A DNA stretch of 64,000 nt. Origin: Haematobacter massiliensis (GTDB lineage: Bacteria > Pseudomonadota > Alphaproteobacteria > Rhodobacterales > Rhodobacteraceae). A program made the translations under genes and the position numbers. Shown one piece after another: positions 14,385 through 25,500 of this stretch. Positions within the stretch are counted from its first letter, which is position 1. The number at the start of each line of letters is the position of its first letter. Below the pieces are notes generated by a model. It searched no databases. It had not been told where the DNA came from and saw only the letters and a program-made list of their open reading frames with translations. The DNA lies in assembly GCF_000740795.1 (NCBI RefSeq), contig NZ_JGYG01000002.1, forward strand, positions 310,001 through 374,000, given 5' to 3'.

Positions 14385-15923
14385 ATGGTTACGGGCATCC
14401 ATCACATTACTCTGGTCACGCGCCGCGTTCAGGCGAATGTGGATTTCTATGCAGGATTCCTCGGCCTCCGGCTGGTGAAGCGCACGGGCGGATTCGAGGA
14501 TGCCGAACAGCTCCACCTGTTCTACGGCGACCGGACAGGCTCGCCCGGCTCGCTGGTGACCTTCCTCGTGTGGGAGGATGGCGCGCCGGGCCGTGTCGGG
14601 CACGGGCAGGTGGCCGAAATCGCCTTTGCCGTGACCCGCGCCGCGCTTGGCGACTGGGTGGGCCGAGCGCTGGAGCGCGGGATCCCGCATGAACATCCCC
14701 GCAAGGAGTTCGGAGAGCCGGTCCTGCGACTGAAGGATCCCGACGGCGTGGTGGTGAAGCTGGTGGGCAGCGATCTCCCCGCGACCGCGCCGTGGACCGA
14801 CACCGTACCGGAACCGCTGGCGATCACCCGCCTGCGCTCCGCCACGCTGTTCAGCGAGGCACCCGAACAGACGGCGGCCTTCATCGCCCGCTTTGGCTAT
14901 CGCCCGGCGGCGGAGGAAGGGACGGTGCGGCGCATGGTGTCGGACACTGACGCCATCGACATTCGTGACGCCACCGGCTTCTGGCCCGGTGTGCCGGGAA
15001 CAGGGGTCGCCGATCACGTGGCCTTCCGCGCGCCCGATGTGCCCGCGATTCGTAGCATGGAGGCGGAGCTCTCCCGCCTCAACGCCACGGAAACCAACCT
15101 GCACGACCGGAAGTATTTCGTCTCTCTCTACGCCCGCGAGCCTGCCGGAACGCTGATCGAATATGCGACGGATGGCCCCGGGTTCCTTCTGGACGAGCCG
15201 GAGGAAACCCTTGGGACCACGGTGATGATCCCGCCCTCGGATGCGGAACGGGCCAATGATCTGCGTGTGATGCTGCCGCAGTTCGCATTGCCGGGCGCGC
15301 CCCGCTTCCCCCGGCGCGATCTGCCTTTCGTCCACCGGCTTCATGAGCCGGAACAGCCGGATGGCAGTGTGCTCTTCCTGCTGCACGGCACGGGAGGGAG
15401 CGAAGCTGACCTGATGCCCTTTGCCCGCCGCGTGGCTCCACATGCCCTTCTCATCGGTCTGCGCGGACGTTCGACGGAGGAAGGGACGCTTCGCTGGTTC
15501 CGCCGGCTGGGGGAGGGGCGTTTCGACGAGGAGGATATCCGTTCGGAGGCAGAAGCGCTGTCCGCCACCGTCGCGACGGCGATCCGGGGCTATGGGCTGG
15601 ATACGGCGCGGAGCGGGTTTCTGGGCTATTCCAACGGCGCCAACATGATCTGGGCGACGATGCTGCTGGAGCCGCGCACGGTGCAACTGGCCGTGCTGCT
15701 CCGCCCCGTGGCCGTGCTTTCCGCGCCGCCCGTGCCGGAGGGGAACGGAGCGGCGCTGATCGTGTCGGGAGCGCTGGACGAGGTTTCACCACCCTCACCG
15801 CTTGCTGCGGAAGCCCTGCGCGCCGCAGGCGTGGATGTGACGGAGGAGGTGGTGGAGGCGGGACACGCCCTGACCCCCGCAGATGCAGCCATTGTCAAAG
15901 CATGGCTGGAGCGACACCTCTAA
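14385..15923 (+). CDS. Fusion of ring-cleaving VOC dioxygenase and MhqD-like hydrolase
   Basis: 512 residues from the ATG at 14385 (GGGAG upstream). Residues ~1-300 are two VOC modules of the MhqO/PcpA-like extradiol dioxygenase family: GIHHITLVTRRVQANVDFY, DHVAFRAPDV, and AGTLIEYATDGPGF with the metal Glu. Residues ~320-512 are an alpha/beta hydrolase of the phospholipase/carboxylesterase type: LLHGTGGSEADL, the nucleophile elbow GYSNGANM, SGALDEVSPPS and GHAL. In Bacillus these two activities are separate genes, mhqO and mhqD, for quinone and catechol detoxification. Here they are one polypeptide, facing an FMN reductase gene four bases away. Family known; substrate inferred. Confidence 0.88.
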   Translation: MVTGIHHITLVTRRVQANVDFYAGFLGLRLVKRTGGFEDAEQLHLFYGDRTGSPGSLVTFLVWEDGAPGRVGHGQVAEIAFAVTRAALGDWVGRALERGIPHEHPRKEFGEPVLRLKDPDGVVVKLVGSDLPATAPWTDTVPEPLAITRLRSATLFSEAPEQTAAFIARFGYRPAAEEGTVRRMVSDTDAIDIRDATGFWPGVPGTGVADHVAFRAPDVPAIRSMEAELSRLNATETNLHDRKYFVSLYAREPAGTLIEYATDGPGFLLDEPEETLGTTVMIPPSDAERANDLRVMLPQFALPGAPRFPRRDLPFVHRLHEPEQPDGSVLFLLHGTGGSEADLMPFARRVAPHALLIGLRGRSTEEGTLRWFRRLGEGRFDEEDIRSEAEALSATVATAIRGYGLDTARSGFLGYSNGANMIWATMLLEPRTVQLAVLLRPVAVLSAPPVPEGNGAALIVSGALDEVSPPSPLAAEALRAAGVDVTEEVVEAGHALTPADAAIVKAWLERHL

Positions 15924-15927
15924 GAGC

Positions 15928-16485
15928 TCAGTCGCCGGCCCGCACGAAATCGACGAAACCGGAGAGGAAGCTCGCGAGTTGCTTGCGCGTTTCCGCATTC
16001 TCAAGCTCGTGATCCGCGTCCATCAGCGTATGGGCGCGTGACACCATCATCCGTCCGCCGAACCATGGCCGTGTGCCCAAGGTGCGGAACACCGGCAGCC
16101 AGGCGTTCTGGGCAAGGATGGTGCCGAAGCCGCCCGGAGAAGCGCCGATGACCGCGACCGGCTTGCCGCCCCAGACCTGCGCGATGTCATCGGCGGGGCG
16201 CGTCATCCAGTCGATCGCATTCTTGAACACGCCCGGCAGGGAGTTGTTGTACTCCGGCGTCACGACCAGCAGTCCGTCGGCCTGCATCAGGGCATCCTTC
16301 AGGCGGGCCACCGGCTCCGGAATGCCGGAGGCGGACTCGTCATCGGCATTGTAGAGCGGAACTCCGGCGATGCTGCCCGTTTGAAGCGTCGCTCCCTCCG
16401 GCATCAGCCCGGAGGCCGCGCGGAGCAGAGATGCGTTGAACGAGGCGCGGCGAAGGCTGCCGGACAGCCCGAGGATGGTGGTCAT
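15928..16485 (-). CDS. NAD(P)H-dependent FMN reductase
   Basis: 185 residues, flavodoxin-like fold of the ArsH/SsuE-type reductases: LGLSGSLRRASFNASLL binds FMN phosphate, then VVTPEYNNSLPGVFKNAIDW and GGKPVAVIGASPGGFGT. It reduces FMN or quinones with NAD(P)H. The ATG at 16485 was chosen because the family starts M-x-x-I-LGLSGSLR. It converges with the dioxygenase/hydrolase fusion and is probably functionally paired with it in quinone or aromatic stress. Confidence 0.93.
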   Translation of the reverse strand: MTTILGLSGSLRRASFNASLLRAASGLMPEGATLQTGSIAGVPLYNADDESASGIPEPVARLKDALMQADGLLVVTPEYNNSLPGVFKNAIDWMTRPADDIAQVWGGKPVAVIGASPGGFGTILAQNAWLPVFRTLGTRPWFGGRMMVSRAHTLMDADHELENAETRKQLASFLSGFVDFVRAGD

Positions 16486-16576
16486 CACGTTTCCCTTCCT
16501 GTTGCTCTGCCGGAATATAGCCTCGTCAGCCTTCCGTTCACCTCCGCGACGGGCTGGCCCGAGGGCGATGCCCCTG

Positions 16577-19500
16577 TCATGCCCGCGGTGTCTCCTCGCC
16601 CGAACGGCTGTGGGCCGTCGAGCCGCTGTCCGCCTCTGCCGCTTCGCGGGGCAGCGGCTGATCCACCGCCGGTCGTTCGGTGGCCTCCGTGCTCTGCCGG
16701 GTGACCTCGACGGTATGGGAAGCATCCCCTCTGGTCACGGCGATGTGGTAGCGACGACCGTCCGGAAGCCGGATATCCGCCTCATAGCCCGGCCAGTCGG
16801 GCGGGATGTTCGGCTCCACCCGCAGGTTTCCATCAGCCAGCGTTATGCCGAGGATCCCCTCCACCGCGGCCCGGTAGAGCCAGCCCGCCGAGCCGGTATA
16901 CCAGGTCCAGCCACCACGCCCGCGTTTGTCGCCGATGCCATAGACATCCGCCGCCACGACATAAGGCTCCACACGGTAGCGATCCGCTTCCGCGGGACTC
17001 TCCGCATGCGAGATGGGGTTTATCATGTCGAAAAGGCCATGCGCATCCGCGCCCCGGCCCATCCGCGCCAGCGCATAGACCATCCACGCGGCGGCATGCG
17101 TGTACTGTCCGCCATTTTCCCGAACGCCTGGGGGATAGCCCTGGATATAGCCAGGGTCGCGGCCCTCGCCATCTGCGCCGCCGACGAAGGGCGGTTGGAA
17201 CAGCCGAATGAGACCCGCTTCCCTGTCCACGAGATGAGACAGAGCCGCATCCACCGCGATCGTTGCCCGCTCGTCCGATGCGACGCCGGAGATGGCCGCC
17301 CAGCTCTGCGCGATGGAGTCGATGCGGCAGGCATCGCTTTCGGTGCTGCCCAGCGGCGACCCATCATCATAGTAGCCACGACGATACCATGCCCCGTCCC
17401 ATCCGGCGGTTTCCAGCGCCTGGGCCAGCCGCGCGCGATGCGCGCGCCAGCGATCGGCGCGCTCCGCCTCTCCCCGCGCCTGGGCGAAGGGCGTGAAGGC
17501 ATCAAGCGTGGTGGCAAGGAACCAACCAAGCCAGACACTCTCTCCCCGGCCCTTTTCGCCCACACGGTTCATGCCGTCGTTCCAGTCGCCCCCGAGGATC
17601 AGCGGTAGTCCGTTCGACCCCGTCCGCGCGACGGCAAGGTCGAGCGCGCGGGCACAATGTTCGTAGAGCGGCGCGGAATCCTCGCTGTGGCCGGGTGTGT
17701 AGAAGGCGTCATGCTCCCCGTCCTCCAGCTTCCGTCCCTCCAGCCAGGGAAGCGGATGGTCCAGCAAGGCGGTATCGCCGGTGGCCGCCACATAGCGCTG
17801 AGTCAGATGGCCAAGCCACACGACATCGTCGGAGATCATCGTCCTGACGCCTGCGCCCGTTGCAGGCAGCCACCAGTGCTGCACATCGCCCTCCGGGAAC
17901 TGGCGACTGGCGGCATTCAGGATCTGTGCGCGGGCGAGAGAAGGGTCCTGCAACAGCAGGGCGCTGGTATCCTGCAGCTGATCGCGGAACCCGAAGGCGC
18001 CGGACGCCTGATAGAAGGCGCTACGCGCGCGGATGCGGCAGGCTATGGCCTGATAGGGCAGCCAACCGTTTATCATGAGGTCGAGCTTGGGATCGGGTGT
18101 CCTGACCTGCAGGGAGCCGGTGATCCCGTCCCATTCCCCCGCGGCGGCGGAGAGCGCGGCCTGCCATGCATCCTCGCCGAGCACACGCGCGGGGAGAGTG
18201 TCGACTTCGGCCTCCTCCCCGTCACCGAGCGCGAATGTCACGCTGCGGCTTGCACCGGGGGGAAGGGTCATTTCCGAGACGAGCACGGCACAGGGATCAC
18301 CCTCCGTCTCCAGCGAGGATCCCGGCCAACCGTCCGCCAGCGCAGCCGGACGCCGAAGGTTGCCGCCCCGTCCGAAGAATGCGGTGCGGGAGCCGAGGAA
18401 CCCCGTGACGACGCGGTCGCAGGTGAAGACGGCGGCGTGCCCCGCCGCTTCGGTCGCGAAGGGGTTTCGCGCGGCAAGCCCGCCGGAGGTGAGCCGCCGG
18501 AGCCGGATCATCGGCGCGGTGCGGCTGCGGTTCTGGCCCAGAACGCATTCCGCATAGCCCGCGACGCGGAGCCGCAACGTCCGTCCGGATCGGTTGTGGA
18601 GCGTGAGACGCGTAAGCTTCGCCGGCTGATCGGCGTGGAGCGTCTGGACCGCCTCCACCTCCAGCCAGTCGGTGAAGCCCCGGAAGGTCGTGTGACCGAA
18701 GCCGTGCCGCACCTCGTAGAGCGCCAGCGGATCGTCTGAAAGCCCGGCAAAGGGCGTTGCAATGCGGCCGGTCTCCGGGTCATGGATGAAGAAGCCCTCG
18801 CCCGGCGGGTCGATGACCGGATCGTTCGACCAGGGCGTGATCTGGTGATCACGGGAGTTGACGGACCAAGTGAACCCGGCCCCGGTGGCGGAGGTATGGA
18901 AGCCGAATGCGCCCCGCGCGATGACGTTGATCCAGGGATGGGGTGTTGCCTCTCCATGGCGGAGACGGATCACATAGCTTCGGCCATCCCCGGAAAAGCC
19001 GCCATAACCGTTCCAGAAGCGCAGGTTTTCCTCCGGGAAGGCGGGCGGCGGCAGGGCCTGGACGGCGGGCCTGGGCGAGGGCGGAGCCTTCGGGGCGGAA
19101 ACCTCCTCTGCGATGGTGTCGAGGCGGTGGATCTGCTCCGACAGGCGCCCGTTGCGGGTATGCAAGGAAATGCGCGCAACGGCGAGCAGCGTGTCCAGCG
19201 TCTCGCGGCCCAGCATGTCGCGGCGCAGCACATAGACATTGCCGCCTTCGCCCGTCCTGCGGCGCTCGTAACTTTGCGAGAGCGCGTTGATCTCCTCCTG
19301 CAACTGCTCGGAATAGGAGGTGGCACGCTCGTTCAGGATCACCAGATCCGCCAACAATCCGCGCGCCCGGAAATAAAGATGCATCCTGAGCGCTTCCCGC
19401 ACGATGGGAAGGTCTGCGTCGCTGTCCAGCCGGAGCAGGAAGATCGGCACATCGCCCGATATGCCCGCAGGCCAGAGCGCGGACTGCGGCCCCATCGCCG

Positions 19501-22500
19501 CCTGTGTCGCCGCATCCATAGCGGTCAGGGACAGGTCGGGATAAACCAGCAGCGCGGCATACCGGCGGAACAGCGCGGCTTCCTCCAGCGGAATGTCCAG
19601 ATGGCGGAGCTGCACCTGCGAATAGGTCCAGGCGAGGCGGCTCTCGTGCTCGAAGGTTTCGGCGCGGCTGTAGTGCGCCACGGCCCGCTCCAGCTCTTCC
19701 GCCGTGTCGGTGACGACGGTCCAGAAGATCAGGCTCGCCTCCTTGCGGGGCAGGATGCGGATACGACGGCGGAGGGAGAATATCGGGTCCAGCGTGAAAC
19801 CCGTCGCTCCTGTAAGCTCGGCGCCCTCATCGAAGGCGGCGGCGGTGCCGAGCGTGCGCCCACGGCCGATGAAGGCGCGCCGGTCCGTCTCGAACTCCGT
19901 GCCACGGCCCTCCGGCGGCCCGCTCAGGAAATGGGCAAGGTGCAACTGCCTGTCGCCCGAATTCCGCCGGTTGCGACGCGCGGTGATGATGCGGCCGTTC
20001 TCCCAGACCTCCGTGCGCACGAACATTTTCGAGAAGGCGGGATGGGCGGCATCCGACTCCGCCCGGTCGAGCACGATCTCCCCATAGGAGGTGATCTCTA
20101 TGGTTCGCGCCTCGGTCCCCAGATTGCGGAGCACGATCCGTCGCCCTTCCGCATTCGCCTCCGCCGCAACGATGACTTCCATCCGGCTGTCGATGCCATG
20201 CGCGACCTTGTGGAACTCCGCCTTGTGGTCGGAGAAGACGGCGCCGGCGACCTCCCGCTTGGCCCGGCGCGGGCTGGTGCTGGCAGACCACCACTTGCCC
20301 GAGGACGTATCCCGCAGGAACAGGAAGCTGCCGCCGTGATCGAAGGTCGGGTCCGGCCGCCAGCGCGTGACCGCGAGCCGGCCATATGTCATGTAACCCG
20401 CCCCGGTGGTGGAGAGCATGACCGAGTGGTGTCCGTTGGAAAGGATGGCGACCGCGTTGCGGTTGTCCTCCGGCTCGGGCGCCACGTTCAGGGGCTGCGC
20501 CTCAGGCCCGGCGACATGGGCGGGGACCGTGGCCGCGTCGCTCCGGGTGAGCGGCACGATCTCTCGTGGCGCCTTTTCCTGCAGCAGCAACTCGGCCGCC
20601 TTGATGACAGGATCGTCGTGGAAGCGCGTGCGGTGGATGCCGTCGAGGATGGAGTTGCCGATCGCGACGATGCTCATGCCGTGGTGATGCGCCATGTAGT
20701 TCCGCACGACCGCGTATTTCGCGCCCTCCTGCAATCGGCTCGGAGTGAAATCCACCGCGTCATAGGCGCCCTGCGGGCCGAAGGCGCCCATCTTCTCCAG
20801 CCGCCGCAGGTTCGCCACCGCCGCATGGGGGCGGATCTGGCTGGCCAGCAGCGTGGCATAGGGGGCGATGACCACGTCCTGACCCAGCGTCCGCTTCAGG
20901 CCCAGTTCCGGCACGCCGAAGGCGTAATACTGGTAGTTCATTTCCCGGTCGCGAGCGTTGAAGGCGCTCTCCGACACCCCCCAGGGTATCCCCAGACGGT
21001 TGCCATGCTGTATCTGCACGGCCACCGCCATGGCGTTGGACTGGTTCAGGATACCGCCCACGCGCTCCTGCATCACGAGCGGCGGCATGAGATATTCGAA
21101 CATCGAGCCGGACCAGGACAGCAGCACACCCCGCCCTTCGAAGGCAGTGACGGGCCGGCCGAGGCGGGTCCAGTGCTCAACGGGCAGATCCCCCTTGGCG
21201 ATGGCAAAGAAGGAGGCGAGCCGTGCCTCGGAGGCCAGAAGGTCGTAGCAGGACAGGTCGCGCTCCCCAAGATCTGGCCTGTAACCAATGGAGAGGAGCC
21301 GCTTCTCCGGATCCATCAGGAAGCGGAAGTCCATGGCGAAGGCGAGAGCCCGCGCGCGTTCCGCCAGTGCGGCGAGGCGCTCTGCCAGACTGTTCTTCTC
21401 CTGCCATCCCGCGAGGGAATCCCCCGTCATGGCGTCGCATGTCGCCTTCAGCGCATTGGCCCACCAGACGAGCTCCGCGGTGGCGGCGTGGCCCGCCTCC
21501 CGATCGAGGTCGAGGCTCAGCTTGCGGATATCCTCGGCGATGACGGCGAGGTTGATCGCGCGCACTGGGGCAAGCTGCGGCTCATCCAGATAGCTGGCGA
21601 GGCTGCGGGCGAAACCGTCGATCCGCTCCTCGATCCGGCGGCGGAGCGGGCGGAGCGTGCGGCGGTCATCGGGCACGGCGTTATGCCGCTCCCGCACCAG
21701 CGCCAGAACGTCGCCGATGCCGTCCAGATTGCCAAGCATGTTGACGGAGGGGTTCCGGCTCCACTCGCGAAGTGCGGAGGACAGCGTGACCAGATGTCCG
21801 GCAAGGTTGCCGCTGTCCACCGCGGAGACATACCGAGGTTCCAGCACGGCAAGGTTCGCGGTGTCGTACCAGTTGTAGAGATGCCCCCGATACTTCTCCA
21901 TCCGCTCCACTGTACCAAGGGACTGTTCGATACGACCGACGGCGGCCTCGAAGCTGATCCAACCGAAGTCCCGCGCGGTCAGGACGGAAAGCAGATAAAG
22001 CCCGATATTGGTGGGAGAGGTCCGCTCGGCAATCTTGGGGGCAGGGGCTTCCTGAAAGTTGTCGGGCGGCAGCCAGTTCGACTCCGCGGTGACGAAGGTT
22101 TCGAAATACCGCCAGGTGAGCCGCGCCGTCCGGCGCAGCGTGTCCCGGTCGGTGGGGCGGATGTTGAGCCGATCCTCCGTGGCAAGCGGGCGGCTCACCT
22201 CCCATGCCGCCAGCGGGGCCAGCGTCCAGATCAGGGCGAAGGGCAGCGCGACCGCCAGGCAGGCGGGGTTCAGCAGCGCCACCGCAGCGAGGAGGCCCAG
22301 CCCGATCACCGGCGATACCCACATGTAGCGCAGGTAATCCTTCAGGTCGGACCGTGAACCCACATGCACCTGCTGGGCCGTGCGCCATTCAAGCAGATGC
22401 TTGCGGGAGACGAACATCCGGTAGAGGGCGCGCCCGATGGCGTCGCCCATCTTCACCGCGAGATGCGCCATGAAGGTGAGCCGCAGGCCGAACTCCACCA

Positions 22501-25500
22501 GAAGGCCGCGCCCCTCGCTCAACACCACATGGACGTGGCTTCGGGGAGAGGTTCCGCGTTGCCGTGGCACGACGCCGATCAGGAAGTTGGCCAGTGGCAC
22601 GAAGATGAAGGTCAGGACCAGCCCCACCTGCCACCAGAGCGCCGCGGTGAACGGCATCGTCAGCCAGCCGATGGCGGAGGCCAGCACCCAGGCGATGGGG
22701 ACGAGCGTCCGGCGCAGGTTGTCCACCATCTTCAGCCGCGCCACGCCGTTCAGCCCGTTCGTCGGGTCGAGGATGAAGGGCAGAAGTTGCCAGTCCCCCC
22801 GCGCCCAGCGATGCTGGCGGGAGACGTCCACTTCGTAACGCGTCGGGAAATCCTCGATCACTTGCACATCGGAAACGAGCGCCGCCCGGGCCAGCGAGCC
22901 TTCGATCAGATCATGGCTCAGAACCGCGTTTTCAGGCAGACGGTTGTCGATGGCCGCGTCGAAGGCGCGGACGTCATAGATACCCTTTCCGGTGAAGCTC
23001 CCCTCATCCAGCAGATCCTGATACAGATCGGAAACGGCGAAGACATAGGGATCGAGCCCCCGGTTGGCGGAGAACACCCGCTGGAACACGGAGCTTTCCG
23101 CCCCGGAGGTGAGCGAGGGCGTTACACGTGGCTGCAGGATGCCGTGCCCCCGCGTGACAAGGCCCGTCTTGGGGTCGTTGCGGGGGCGGTTCACCGGGTT
23201 GTCGATCTTGCCGACGAGATCGGCGATGGAATCGCGCGGCAGACGGGTATCCGCGTCCAGCGTCACCACATAGCGCACGCCCTCCGGCGGGCGGGGGCCA
23301 GTGTCGAGGAAGGTGGTGTCGCCCTCGCCCTCCAGAAGTTGGTTCAGCTCGCTGAGCTTGCCGCGCTTGCGCTCCCAACCCATCCATACCCCCTCGGCGG
23401 CATTGAACAGGCGACGGCGGTGCAGCAGGAAGAACCGGCGCCGTCCATCATGGGCATAGCGCTCTGCCAGCAGGTCGATGCCGTTCCGGGCATAAGTCAC
23501 CAGCTCCTCGTCGGAGGGTTGCGTCTCCTCCGCCGCGTCGGCCCAGTCGGAAAGCAACGCAAAGGATACCTCCCCGCGCGGGTTGGCCAGGTAGTGGCGT
23601 TCGAGATTGCCGAGCAGGTCGTCGATCGTGTCGTAATCGGTCAGCAGGCACGGGATGACCACCAGCGTCCGCGCTTCAGGCGGGATCGCGTCGGTGTAGT
23701 CATAGGCGGGCAGCCGTGCCGGCGGCACGAGCCGGGCGGACACAAGGCTTACCAGCGCCATCGCTGCATCGGAGGCTGGAACCAGCGCCAGCAGGATGAG
23801 TACGACAGCAACAGGGAGCGGCAGCATCGGGTCCGCGGGAAGCGTGAGGGCCAGCAACCCGGCGATGATGACGGAGAGCACCAGCATCGGCACAAAGATC
23901 GCCGGCCAGCCGAGCCGCCGTGCAAAGCGGAGACAGCGCTCCCCTAACCGCATCCGGTAGCCGCAGGCCTGTTCCAACTCGCTGAGCCTGTCGCCGACCA
24001 GAACACGTCCGACTTCTGGTCGGGCATCGGGCGGCGGCGGGATGTCGGCGGCGGTGCCCGCATCGCCCGCAGGGGTATCTCGAAATGCGGAGGGTGCAGC
24101 CTCTGCCTGTGGCTCCGGGGACGGGGCGGTGATGCGATTTGCATCAGTGCCGCTTGCCGGAGCGCCCGATGCGGCGGATTGGTCCGGAGCGCGCAGCGCT
24201 TCGGAGGAGGGGTCGGACAAGGGGAGGACGTTCTGATGCCCCGCATCACCCGACGCGGATGCCGTCCTGACCCTGTCCGAAGGAGAGGGGGCTGACAGGG
24301 GCGCCTCGGCTCCGCCCTCTGCCAGAGTATCGCGATCCACCGGTTCTGCGGAGGACGCGAGATTTTTCGCGTCATCGGATGCGGGCGATCGCGCTCCGCC
24401 CGGCGTCACGCCCGTGTTCAGAAGTTCTGACGGTTCGGGGTCAGGCCGCCGCTGTGACTCATGCGGCATATCTGTCCGGGCAAGGGCCACGGCCTTTTCC
24501 GCAACCTCGACCTCGTTGAGCTGGCCGTATCGCGCGACGCGTTCGACGGTATCGCGATAGGTGTTGCGCGAGGGCTTGTCGAGGCGACCATAGTCCGAAG
24601 ACTGCCGGAGCACCCTGTCGACCGCGCTGACCTTTTCGAACCATGTCAGCCAGTCCACGTCGTCCATCAGCCTCAGGCTGCGGATGATATTGCCGCTCGA
24701 GACGTTGCTTGCCGACTGGCGTGCGTGTTCAAGCGCCACCATGCGCTCGGCGGTGGTGCCACGTTCCGCCAGCCGGGCGTCCAGCCAGGCCGTGCCCTCA
24801 CGGGATATCTGCGTGCCGTCCCGGAAACGGTAGACGAGCTGGGACGCGAAGGTGTCTTCCCGCGCTTCCCCGGCGTGCGTGGCCAGAAGCAGGGCGACAC
24901 CGCCGTCACCGGTCGCGATGAGCATCTGATCGGCGAGCGCATTGGCTGCCAGCCGCTGCCGGCGGGCGCTGTCCACCTGCTCTGACTGACGCCGGAGGTT
25001 TTCGAGCAGCACGAACCGCAGGAGCGCCGGTATCGCCCACAGCTCCCCGATCGTGAGAATCCGGCGTGTCTGATAGCCCTCGACCATCTCCGTCAACCCG
25101 GCGACGGAGATCTCGGAATCCGCGATTGCCACATACTGCCAGGCAAGGGCAAAGGCGCGGGGTACCCGCTGCCCGTTGGCCAGGGTGATCTGCGGCAGGT
25201 GGCGGTAGAAGGAGGGCGTGAGGTCGCGGCGAAGATGACGGAAGTTTTCCTCCACCACGTGATGGTTGTCGATCAACCATTCGGCTGCGGGGGTGATAAG
25301 CTCGCCATCCCGCGCGGCGGCCATGATCGAAAGGTAGTTCTTTGCGATGACCGCCTGATTCTGGTCCAGTCGCTCCATGATGCGGAAGGGCTGGAAGGCG
25401 TAGAGGTCGGGGCTTTCGCTCTCTGCGACGGAGGCACCCGCCGCGCGGAGGCTTCCGCCCGACCAGAACGGAATACGGATTGAGGATTGCTCGGAGTTCG

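Noticed and set aside
13422-15686. 754-codon minus-strand frame opposite ttcA and the dioxygenase fusion
   Set aside because: Composition artefact; it opposes two clearly coding genes. Likewise 28557-30230 opposite uvrC, 34583-36595 opposite the OmpA-like gene and 58378-61056 opposite uvrB.
18782-22357. 1,191-codon plus-strand frame antisense to the glucan synthase
   Set aside because: Shadow frame of a GC-rich gene; no domain is recognisable and the opposite strand is an obvious enzyme. The same applies to 22364-23947.
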